A model generated the notes under the pieces. The model had not been told where the DNA came from, made no database searches, and saw only the letters and a program-made list of their open reading frames with translations. Shown here piece after piece: positions 1-9,762 of a DNA stretch of 64,000 nucleotides (position 1 is its first letter; every line of letters begins with the position of its first letter). Origin of the DNA: Pyropia yezoensis (lineage: Eukaryota > Rhodophyta > Bangiophyceae > Bangiales > Bangiaceae); assembly GCA_009829735.1 (NCBI GenBank), contig CM020618.1, positions 16,849,346-16,913,345 on the forward strand, written 5' to 3'. The position numbers were made by a program, and so were the translations under genes.

Positions 1-549
1 ACACGTGTCAATGTCCCTCGGGGGAAAGGGACAGGTAACACAGAAAGGGGAACTACGAGAGTTGTATGCCTGTTGCCTCACGTGCCTGCTCGGAGAGCAA
101 ACAGATACGCACGGTAGTGCACACGGGGAAGAGGAAAGCAAACGCGCAGTTGTCTTTTCCTGAGGGCGCGGGCCAAAGGCGCCTCGCTGTCCCTCTTAAC
201 GTGCATCTGGGGGAGCCTCGGCGCGTTGGCCAGGGAGCCCCCCCCCCCCCTCACCCCGAGTGGCCCCAACCCGAGTCTAACCTCGTCAGGTCTGGGGCCA
301 CTTGCACGACTAAATCTATTCCCACTCACTAATCTCACACTCAAACTTTCTCAATTCAAGTCCCTGACAAATATGCAAGAACCCATCAGAAATCCCTCTC
401 CCACGTGTGGATAGCGTAGTCCACTGCATCCCAGTGCCGGGCACGGGCCACGGCCGCCAACCATCACCACACAGCGGGCGTGTTCTGGCACCTGGTACCC
501 TCTGGTCGGCATCCCAGGTCGGCGCCAAGTCGGGGCCAGGGATGCTACA
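1..549 (-). repeat. 3' LTR of element A (family 1), outer end cut by window
   Basis: Matches 18739-19283 base for base apart from scattered changes, lacking only the outer 26 bp that fall before the window. The inner end is the LTR terminus GGGATGCTACA in plus sense, so the LTR reads TGTAGC...CCACA on the minus strand. A purine-rich tract (AGGTAGGGAGCTA on the minus strand) abuts it, as expected for the plus-strand primer next to a 3' LTR. Confidence 0.93.
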
Positions 550-732
550 TAGCTCCCTACCTAGTCCGGCACGTCTTCGGGCCGTACCAGGTGCCACCGT
601 ACACAGCCTCGAGCACGTCCACACCGGTGCCGAGGTCGAGCGTCATCACCCCAGGCGTGATCACCTTCTCCAGCCCTGCACCCCCCCCTCTCCTTCACCT
701 CGACCTTTCCGCTCCCCCGGATTCTGGACGAC

Positions 733-2849
733 ATGTCCAGCTCTGAGGTCCTGGTTGGGCCCGCGGCTCCGGCGGCGAGTGTTGCGGAGGAGAGTTCGGG
801 TGGCCTTGCCCCTCTCCTGCCTCCGGTTCCTCGGATGTCGGTGCCGGCGCCGGTCGTCACGGCGGAGACGGATCGAGTGCCCCCGGCTTCAGCGTCGCGC
901 CCGGTCGAGGCCTCGCCGGCGGGTCTCCCGGAGATGCTTCTTGGGCAGGATCCTCTGGCGGCCCGGCGCTCCTCCACGGTGGTCGGCAACGCCAGCGCGG
1001 CCCAGTGCCAGCAAGATTGTCTGGTCATCTGGCGCAAGGAACTCCAGCGCGGGGTCTTGACGGAGATGGACAAGACGCGTCTCCACGTGGCGGACCAGAT
1101 GCGCCTGGCTCAAGACCGCTCCCAGAGCTTTTCGGGTTCCTCTTGGGTTGCCCGTCTGGAGGATCTCCCCTTCGCGCTGGTGCTGGATCTTTCCCTGACC
1201 GAGCGTCGCGTGTCTGCGTCCGTTCTCCGGTGGCCGGAGGAGGACGGTTACGTCCGTCGGGCGCTCCAGGTCTGGGACGAGGCGCTCAAGGGGTCGGGGA
1301 GTCTGAATTGTGACCCCCGTCCGAGCATGGTCGCTCTGGAGCCGCCGTTCTTGACCCGGAAGTACTTTATGTTGTCGCCGGCGCGGGAGCGAGGTGAGCG
1401 GCGTGGGCGCCGGCGGGACTACATCGCGAGCTGCAACCACCAGAATTCTCGAAGCTGGACAAGGCCAACTGGGCGGCGTACTACCCCAAGGTCATCCCGC
1501 AGCAGCAGGAAGTCGAGATCCCGGTCGGGTTTGCTCCGTCCAGCATCCCCTTTACGTGGTACTTCCTGAACGCCCTGACCTAGGCGTCGATCAAGGGCTT
1601 TTTCCATTCCATCCCGTACATGATGTACACCTCCGAGATGACGGTCTTGGCTGCCAACCACTGGCTCCACGAGGTCTTGGTGTCTAACCGGCTCTGGCTT
1701 CTCCCAGACCTCATGATGGTCTGGATCGTCAACAAGCTGACCGTCGACTTCCTGTGCAGCCAGGACGAGGAATAAAAGGAGCGCTTCCAGGCGATGATCG
1801 ACTTCCGGCGTCAACTCCCGGTGCATGACCGGAGCTTCTTGAATCTGATTGCCGACCAGAACAGCCCGCATCGGGATGGCCCGGGTTGTGTGCAGGTGGT
1901 CTACCAGTCTTCTCCGGCCAAGGTGCAGCTGGCGACGCCGCTGCCGGCGTGGCCGCGGCTGGGAGGTCTTCCTGCGCCGGCCGCTCTGGATCCTCCGCCG
2001 ACTGGGCCGCCGGTGCAAGAGTCGGGATGGGCCGCGGCGGTCGGTCGGGCGTCTGCAGCGGCTCAACTTCCTCCAGCTGCGCCTGTCGCACCCGTTGCTT
2101 CGCCTTTGCCGTCGCCGGCGCGTGTGCGCCCAGCTCTACCTGTACCGGTGCTCCAGGCTCCTCCGGCACCGCGCTTGTCTGCTGCGGCTCTTGGCGTTGT
2201 CATCCGGTCGCCAACTACTCCGGTCGTTCCTCCTCGAGGGCCTTCTACGGTGGGCGTTGGCTCGGTGCCCACCCTCGAATTGGGGACTCCTGTTTCCGGC
2301 GCCGCTGCTAGCCGTCCGGGTGTGGCAACCTCGGGTCGGATCGAGATCCCGGCGCCGACTCTGCGCCTTTCCCGCGTTCGGGTGCCCGACTGGTACCTAA
2401 CCTAAGGTGGCCCGGCGTGTGACCAGTATGACGTCGGCATGATCGAGGACCAGCTGGGCCGTCATCCGGTGCAGGTCGAGGACATCGGGTCTCCCTTGGT
2501 GCTGGGCACGTATGCCAGCATCCTGAACGACGTGGTTGACCAGGTGTTTGCTAGCGCGGATAGCGGCCAGATGTCGGACAGTCCTGTGGTTGGGGAGCTT
2601 TTGGCAGCCTTGACCCGGCATGGCTTGGCCCAAAGTTGGTCGAGGACCTTCACTAGCTTCCAAGGGCGCCGGCAGGCGTATCTGGAGGAGCGGGAGCGCC
2701 CGGCGAATACTGGTGCTGTTCCGATGGTGGAGTACGTGGAAGCGCCTCGCCCGCCGCACTACGTCATCCCGTCGTCCTCTGGGTCCCGTCGTGTTGCGGA
2801 GGTGGCGCTGGAGGACGCTCCCGCGGCGCAGAGTCCGCGCCGGGAGTAG
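733..2849 (+). pseudogene. Antisense gene of element A (family 1), broken copy
   Basis: Plus-strand relative of the intact antisense gene in element B (7500-9617), starting at the equivalent ATG (MSSSEV...). It lies between the 3' LTR and the end of pol, opposite in sense to gag-pol. Long blocks match B closely, for example the stretch with ELQRGVLTEMDK and the one with SQSFSGSSWVARLEDLPFA, and the C-terminal block with YDVGMIEDQLGR. Many of the differences from B fall at third codon positions. About three breaks. Function unknown; no retroelement domain recognised. Confidence 0.8.
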
Positions 2850-2995
2850 CACTTGGAGGCAAGGGAGGTGAGAGTCCAGGGAGAAGGGAGCAGGGAAGAG
2901 GCGGAGAGAAGGGTTGCTCGAGCGGGTGCTTGCTTGCTTTCTGGTAGTTCCATGCTTGTATTGCTTGTTTTCCTTGATACACCCGTTCCCTTCTC
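2850..2995. other. Convergent gap between antisense gene and pol in element A
   Basis: About 146 bp separating the ends of two genes that point at each other. It holds a purine-rich run on the plus strand (gaggtgagagtccaggg and following) and then a T/C-rich stretch. The equivalent gap in B (9618-9762) has the same length and composition, so it is an inherited part of the family and a candidate 3'-end-formation region for both transcripts. No known signal is certain. Confidence 0.5.
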
Positions 2996-5900
2996 TCAAG
3001 CCTCTTGTTCCGCGTCCGTTGCGGGTGAGCTCGGCTCGTCCCGCAGGTCCTGATCAGCTCCTCCCTTCTCGTCATCCTCCGAGTCCGATTCCATGATCTT
3101 GTCAGCTCTGGCCACTGGGGTGCCTTCAATCCCGTTCCGCCGCGTGTAGGCGGAAACATCCGCAATTAGCAACCGGTTGGAGGGTTCCCAGATATCATCA
3201 GCCGGGTTGATGCCGAACCAGCGTACTCGCAGGTACAGGCGTCCCTCCCTCCAGGCATGGTCAACGAACTTGACGTAGACATATTCTCGGCCTTCTTCTT
3301 GGGATAACCAGGGTACTGCAGCCCGCTTGCGCCTGGTCAGGTCCCGTTTGCTTGGCGGTGGAGCTCGGGTGACGTGGTCGCTGCTCACCCGGTACGGGGA
3401 GCCATCCACGTCAAGAAGGAATGTCCAGCCGTCCGTACTCAGGATCTCGTAGGGCCCGTCCGTCTTGGAGTCCAGCTTCCCCCGGGTCTTGCTATGATTG
3501 CCCACGAAAACCCAGTCGCCACCACCCAGTTCCTTGTTCTTTTCCCGAACACCCTTTTCGTAGTCCCGCTTGTATCGCTCCTGGGTCTTCGCGATTGACT
3601 CCTTGACTCGTGGGAGCAGGAGCTTCAGTTGTTCCAGGAACTCGTCCTTCGCCTTGGGGCCCGACCTCAGTGCAGGCTGGAGACCGTCCGGTATTCCTTC
3701 CAGGGAGAAGTTGGTCAGCCGCCTTGGGGTGGCAAAGTCTAGTGGAGCGACCCCTGTTGTCCGGTGAACACGAGAGTTGTAGGCTAGCGTGAGGACGGCC
3801 AGGAGCTCGTCCAAGGCTTCTTGAGGCTCCTCAACATAGTGCCGCAGCATGTCGACGTGGGTCCGGTTGAATTACTCCACCTGGCCGTTCGTTAGTCGGT
3901 GATACGTCGTAGTGAACAAGTTCTTGATACCCATCAGGTCACAGACTCCTTGGAAGGACAGGGATGCAAACTGGGGACCGTTGTCAGTCAAGACGGATTC
4001 CGGAGGGCCGTAGGCAGCTATCCAGTACTCGCAGAAGGCCGACGTAACATCCAGGGCCGTGATGGTTCTCAGTGGGATTGCGCGGGGGAACTTGGAGAGC
4101 CGGTCACAGATAATGAGCAGGTAAAGGTTGCCACTGGATGTCTCAGGTAGGGGCCCCAGGATGTCCATGCTCAAGCTTGCAAAAGGCTCCGCCGCAGAGA
4201 ACGGGCGTAGCTGAGAAGTCTTCTTTCTCTGGGTCAACCGGTTCCTTGCACAGGAGACACAAGCCTCTAGATGCTTGTGGACGTCACTTGCCATGTTATC
4301 CCAGTAGTAGTGTCGCCGCATCGAGGCATACATCCGGTTGATGCCAGGGTGTCCGGCCTGGGGAGACGAATACTCCAGGCGGAGGATGTCAGCTCGTAGA
4401 CTTCGGGGTACGTAGACTTGAGTTGCTCCATCGAAGGGTGACACCCGTACCAGGAGTCCATCTGTAGACTCGGAGAAACGACTGTTCCGATTCAGGTCCA
4501 TCTGGTGGCGAAGCTCCAAGCAATAAGGATCCGTTAGCTGTGCCTCCAGCATCCGGTGAATGGTTACCGGCTGGTGCGCTTCAGGTGACTCATTCAAAGG
4601 AGCATGCCAGCCACGCCCGACATTCGGGAGGATGAAACAAGGTATTTCCTCCGGGACAGGGCCTGTTTCGGCTGCAGGAGTATCCAGCTGGGATATGGTG
4701 TCGGCGCAGTGGTGCTCCCTCGCTGCTCTGGTGCACACCCTGTACTTGAATTCCGAAAGGCGTAGGCGCCACCGGGCGACCCTTCCTTGGCAGCCGTCCA
4801 TGCATAGCAGCCACCTCAAGCTGGAGTGGTCCGTCCGGATGAGGAACTCTTGTCTTTCCAGATAGGGGTGTAAAAGGAAGCAAGCCCAGACGACCGCCAA
4901 GCATTCGCGCTCCGTTGTGGAATAGTTCCTCTCGGCGGGAGTCAGGACGCGACTGTAGTAGCCTATCGGGAGGAAGTGCCCATCAGGTTGTTGCTGGAGT
5001 AGAGAGCACCCCACCCGGACGCCACAGGCGTCAGTCTCTAGGACAAACTGGCCCTCCCGCTTGGGTACCGCCAGTACTAGAGTCGTGGTCAGGCGCTTCT
5101 TGAGCTCCTTGAAGGCAGCTGTCTGCTTCTCGTCGAACACCAGGAGCTGTGCGGGGAGCTTCTTGCTGGTGAGCTTGGTCAACGGCCGGGCAATTAGGGC
5201 ATAGTCCCGTACAAACCGGCGGTGGACGTTGCACATACCCAGAAAGCTATTGAGTTCCGTCTGGATCTTAGGTTGCCGGGCTTGCCAAAGAGCCTTGATA
5301 TTCTTTTCGTTGACTCGAAGCTCCCCCGGACTCAGCACGTGCCCCAGGTACTCCACTTCCGTCTCAAACAGGTGGCACTACTCGGCGTTCAGGGTAACTC
5401 CAGCCTTAGACAGGAGAGCCAGAACCTCTCGAAGGTGCTTTAGGTGTTCCGATGGGGTCTTGGAGATGACAATGATGTCGTCCAGGTAGACCAAACATGT
5501 TCTCCACCTTCGCCCCGACAGGATTACGTCAATGGCTCTCTGGAAGGTAGCCGGAGCGTTGGTGAGACCAAAAGGAAGACGCTTGCACCGGAATAGCCCC
5601 ATATGGCACGTCGAGGAGGTCTTGTCCTTGTCCTCGTCAGCCAGGGGGATCTGCCAGTAACCGGCATTACAATCCAGCGTTGAGAAGAGGGTGGCATCAC
5701 CAAGGAAGTCGATGCAATCGTCCATCCGGGGTATCGGGTATACATCCTTGACTGTCATCTCGTTCAGGCGCCTGTAGTCCACTCAGAAGCGGATGTGACC
5801 GCCAGGTTTCGGGACGACTACCACCGGGAAGGCCCACTCGCCATCAGACGGCTCGATAACATCCATCCTGAGCATCTTTTTAACCTGCTTCTCGATCTCA

Positions 5901-6744
5901 TCCCGGCGATGGGGTCCAGCCCGATAAGGTTGGAGGTGCACTGGCTTGGCATTCGGCTTCAGTTGAATCCGGTGTAGGGTGGCGTCCATCTTGCCCAGCT
6001 CTCCAGACCATAGGTGCCGACATTCCTGGAGAAGCTTCTTTAGTACCTCCTTCAGGTCGGGAAGGACATTTACTTGGTTGACATTCGGCATCCTGGGTGG
6101 TGCTTGATCGGGTTTCGGGGTAACGCTGCCGGCCTGCTCTTGTCCCGGAGGTACGTCTAGGGCGGTTAGGTTGGATGCCAGTTCGTGTTGCAGGTTCAAA
6201 AGGTCCTCCTTGCTCATGGCACGGGCATACCCTCGGTAAGGTTCTGCTTTTCCAACTCGAGTGCTCTTAGCGAGAGTTATCGGTTTCCGGCTCACGTTGA
6301 CGACTAGCACCGAGAATGGGGTATGCCTTTCCACCTTCTTGTGATGTCCGTGGGCCAAGTATAACCGGTGTTTCGCCAGAAATCCCTTACGTCCGTAGAT
6401 CAGGCATTGACCTGCAATCCGGGTCGTTACTTGAACCTTGGTCTCCGAGCGAGGAGGTAGGAGCACCGGTTTGAAGAGAGTCAAGGTAGAGGGTGGGATG
6501 CGTTCCCTCTTGCTCTTGGCTACACGAACCTTGGCGTCCAGATGCTCCAATACCGGTGACACAAACCCATGGTTGAACTGGACCTTCCCTTCTCCGGGTA
6601 GGATGCTCTTGACATGCTGCTTCTGGAAGTCCCAGCCTAGGATGAGGGGGACCGAGAGGGTCTTCACTACCAGAAAGGGAGAAAGCATTCCTTCATTGTT
6701 GACATAGATGGCGACAGGAAGGCGGCCAAGTGGTCGTAGGGTTT
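2996..6744 (-). pseudogene. pol: pol of element A, main part (protease C-terminus to chromodomain)
   Basis: Fossil polyprotein coding region of a chromovirus. Reading from 6744 leftward I see the end of the protease (LSVPLILGWDFQKQHVK), reverse transcriptase with the palm motif YLDD near 5.5 kb, RNase H with TERECLAVVWA near 4.9 kb, integrase with the zinc-binding region near 4.3 kb and a DNGPQF core near 4.0 kb, and a chromodomain (EYVYVKFVDHAW) near 3.3 kb. It closely follows the intact copy in element B. About four breaks. The protease N-terminus lies at 16400-16617 because B is inserted in the protease-coding part. Confidence 0.9.
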
Positions 6745-7315
6745 TGTGGTATCAAACTCGATCCTCTCAGACACGTGTCAATATCCCTCGGGGGAAAGGG
6801 ACAGGTAACACAGAAAGGGGAACTACGAGAATGGTATGCCTGTTGCCTCACGTGCCTGCTCGCAGAGCAAACAGATACGCACGGTAGTGCACACGGGGAA
6901 GAGGAAAGCAAACGCGCAGTTGTCTTTTTCCTGAGGGCGCGGGCCAAAGGCGCCTCGCTGTCCCTCTTAACGTGCATCTGGGGGAGCCTCGGCACGTTGG
7001 CCAGGTAGCCCCCCCATAACCCCGAGTGGCCCCGACCCGAGTCTAACCTCGTCAGGTCGGGGGCCACTATCACTACTAATTCTATTCCCACCCGCTAATC
7101 TCACACTCAAATTCTCTCAAATCAAGTCCCTCACAAGTATGCAAAAACCCATCAGAAATCCCTCTCTCACGTGTGGATAGCGTAGTCCACCGCATCCCAG
7201 TGCCGGGCACGGGCCACGGCCGCCAACCATCACCACACGGCGGGCGTGTTCTGGCACCTGGTGCCCTCTGGTTGTAGTCCCGGGTCGGCGCCAAGTCGGG
7301 GCCAGGGATGCTACA
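6745..7315 (-). repeat. 3' LTR of element B (family 1, 571 bp)
   Basis: Bounded by TGTGG...CTACA on the plus strand, that is TGTAG...CCACA on the coding strand, matching 15824-16394 with about ten changes. Like the other family 1 LTRs it carries three CACGTG hexamers. The antisense gene starts only about 185 bp from its inner end, so this LTR is the nearest possible promoter for that gene. Confidence 0.96.
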
Positions 7316-7499
7316 TAGCTCCCTCCCTAGTCCGGCACGTCCTTGGGCCGAACCAGGTGCCACCGTGCACAGCCTCGAGCACGTCCACACCGGTGCCGAG
7401 GTCGAGCGTCTTCACCCCGGTTACGACCACCTGCTCCGATTCTGCCCCCCCCCATTCTCCTTCACCTTGGCCCTCTCGTTCCCCCGGAGTCTGGACGTC

Positions 7500-9617
7500 A
7501 TGTCCAGTTCCGAGATCCAAGCTGGGCCCGTGGTTCCGGCGGCGAGTGTTGCGGAGGAGAACTCGGGTAGTCGCGCCCCTCTCCTGCCTCCGGTTCCTCG
7601 GGTGTCGATGTCAGCGCAGGTCGCCACGGCGGGGACGGATCGGGTTCCCCCGGCTTCTGTGATGCACCCGGTCGAGACCCCCCCGGTGGGTCTCCCGGAG
7701 ATGCTTCTTGGGCAGGATCCTCTGGCGGGCCGGCGCTACTCCACGGTGGTCGGCAACGCCGGCGCGGCCCAGTGCGAGCAGGATTGCTTGGACCTCTGGC
7801 GCAAGGAACTCCAGCGCGGGGTCCTGACCGAGATGGATAAGGCTCGTCTTCACACGGCGGACCAGATGCGCCTGGCACAAGACCGCTCCCAGAGCTTCTC
7901 GGGTTCCTCTTGGGTTGCTCGTCTGGAGGATCTCCCCTTCGCGCTGGTGCTGGATCTACCCTTGACCGAGCGTCGCGTGTCCGCGTCCGTTCTCCGGTGG
8001 CCGGAGGAGGAAGGGTACGTCCACCGGGCGCTCAAGGTCTGGGACGAGGCGCTCAAGGGGTCGGGGAGCCTGAACTGCGACCCCCGTCCGAGCATGGTCG
8101 CTCTGGAGCCGCCTTTCCTGACCTGGAAGTACTCCAAGTTGTCACCGGCACGGGAGCAAGGCGAGCGACGCGGTCGTCAGCGTGACTTCCTCGTGAGCTG
8201 CAACCATCAGGAGTTCTGGAAGCTGGATAAGGCTAACCGGGCGGCGTACTACCCCAAGGTCATCCCGCAGCAGCAGGAAGTCGAGATCCCGGTCGGGTTT
8301 GCTCCTTCCAGCATCCCCTTCACCTGGTACTTCTTGAACGCCTTGACTCAGGCGTCGATCAAGGGCTTCTTCCACTCGATCCCGTACATAATGTACACGT
8401 CCGAGATGACAGTCTTGGCGGCCAACCACTGGCTTCACGAGGTCTTGGTGTCCAACCGGCTTTGGTTTCTCCCTGACCTCCTGATGGTCTGGATTGTCGA
8501 CAAGTTGACCGTCGACTTCCTGTGCAGCCAGGACGAAGAGTACAAGGGGCTCTTCCAGGCGATGATTGACTTCCGGCGTCTGGTGCCGGTGCATGACCGG
8601 AACTTCTTGAACGCGATTGCTGACCAGAACCGCCCGCGTCGGGATGGCTTCGGTTGGGCGCAGGTGGTCTACCGGTCTTCTCCGGCCAAGGTGCAGCTGG
8701 CGACGCCGCTTCCGGCGTGGCCGCAGCTAGGTAGCTTTCCTGCCCCGGCCGCCCTTGATCTTCTGCCAGTTGGGCCGCCGGTGCAGGAGTCGGGATGGGC
8801 CGCGGCGGTCGGTCAGGCGTCTGCGGCGGCTCCGCTTCCTCCTGTTGCACCTATCGCCCCGGTGGCCTCGCCTGAACCGTCGCCGGCGCGTTTACGCCCT
8901 GTTCCGGCTGTACCGGTACTTCAAGCTCCTCCGGCACCGCGCCTGTCTGCGGCGAGGCTGGGGGTGACTGTGCGGTCGCCTACCACTCCGGCCGCTCCGC
9001 CTCGGACGCCTTCTTCCAACGCCGGCGGCGCTGTGCCTCCGCTGGAGTTGGGTACTCCGGTTTCGGGGGCCGTTGTGGACCGTCCGGTGGTGTCATTCTC
9101 GGGGCGGTTCGAGATTCCGGCGCCGACTCAGCGCCTTACCCGCTTCCGGGTGCCTGACTGGTACCTGAACCAAGGTGGCCCGACATGCGACCAGTACGAC
9201 GTCGGTATGATTGAAGACCAGCTGGGTCGTCTTCCGGTGCAGGTTGAGGGCGTCGGGTCTTCCCTGGTGCTGGGCACTTACGCCAGCGTCTTGAACAACG
9301 TGGTTGACCGGGTGTTTGCTTGCGCGGACAGCGGCCAGATGTCGAACAGCCCGGTGGTTGGCGAACTTCTGGCGACCTTGACGCGGCATGGCTTGGCCCA
9401 GCAGTGGTCAGAAACCTTCACTGGCTTCCAGGGGCGCCGACGGGCATATCTGGATGAGCGGGAGCCCCCGGCAACTACCGGTACTACTCCGATGGCGTCA
9501 TACCGGGATGCACCGCGTCCACCGCACTACGTCATCCCGTCTTCCTCCGGTTCCCGTCGTGCCGCGGAGGCAGCGCTGGAGGACACTCCCGCGGCTCAGC
9601 GTCCGCGCCGGGAGTAG
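7500..9617 (+). CDS. Antisense gene of family 1, intact, unknown function (705 aa)
   Basis: Open frame of 705 codons on the plus strand, opposite to gag-pol, between pol and the 3' LTR. I chose the ATG at 7500 (MSSSEI...) because element A keeps the same start; an upstream ATG at 7308 lies inside the LTR. Three parts show: a conserved block at about residues 60-395 rich in aromatic and charged residues, a Pro/Ala-rich linker at about 395-545, and a second block at about 545-670 (YDVGMIEDQLGR...), then a Ser/Pro/Arg tail. I see no signal peptide, transmembrane segment, Cys/His finger or retroviral motif, so it does not look like an envelope. The strand opposite has no frame over about 165 codons here. 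Antisense extra ORFs are known in some plant LTR elements, but I cannot match this protein to any. Inference: it regulates or assists the element. Confidence 0.85.
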   Translation: MSSSEIQAGPVVPAASVAEENSGSRAPLLPPVPRVSMSAQVATAGTDRVPPASVMHPVETPPVGLPEMLLGQDPLAGRRYSTVVGNAGAAQCEQDCLDLWRKELQRGVLTEMDKARLHTADQMRLAQDRSQSFSGSSWVARLEDLPFALVLDLPLTERRVSASVLRWPEEEGYVHRALKVWDEALKGSGSLNCDPRPSMVALEPPFLTWKYSKLSPAREQGERRGRQRDFLVSCNHQEFWKLDKANRAAYYPKVIPQQQEVEIPVGFAPSSIPFTWYFLNALTQASIKGFFHSIPYIMYTSEMTVLAANHWLHEVLVSNRLWFLPDLLMVWIVDKLTVDFLCSQDEEYKGLFQAMIDFRRLVPVHDRNFLNAIADQNRPRRDGFGWAQVVYRSSPAKVQLATPLPAWPQLGSFPAPAALDLLPVGPPVQESGWAAAVGQASAAAPLPPVAPIAPVASPEPSPARLRPVPAVPVLQAPPAPRLSAARLGVTVRSPTTPAAPPRTPSSNAGGAVPPLELGTPVSGAVVDRPVVSFSGRFEIPAPTQRLTRFRVPDWYLNQGGPTCDQYDVGMIEDQLGRLPVQVEGVGSSLVLGTYASVLNNVVDRVFACADSGQMSNSPVVGELLATLTRHGLAQQWSETFTGFQGRRRAYLDEREPPATTGTTPMASYRDAPRPPHYVIPSSSGSRRAAEAALEDTPAAQRPRRE

Positions 9618-9762
9618 TAGTTGGAGGCAAGGAGGGTGAGGGTCTTGGGAGAAGCGAGGAGGGAAGAGGCGGAGAGAAGGGTTGCCCGAGCGGGTGCTCG
9701 TTTTCCTTGATTGTTCCATGCTTGTATTGCGTGTTCTCCTTGATATACTCGTTCCCTTCTTC
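9618..9762. other. Convergent gap between antisense gene and pol in element B
   Basis: Holds a purine-rich stretch just after the antisense stop and a pyrimidine-rich stretch before the pol stop, the same layout as in element A. Short enough that the two transcripts probably overlap at their 3' ends. No terminator or poly(A) signal can be named with confidence. Confidence 0.45.

Noticed and set aside
561-1073. Long minus-strand frames opposite the antisense gene of A, and similar frames opposite gag and pol everywhere
   Set aside because: GC-rich coding DNA keeps other frames open. These frames are low-complexity (Arg/Pro-rich), not conserved between A and B, and overlap genes that are supported by domains or by conservation.
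7500-9617. Idea that the antisense gene is a retroviral envelope
   Set aside because: It is on the wrong strand for a spliced env, and I see no signal peptide, fusion peptide or transmembrane anchor in either the family 1 or the family 2 protein.
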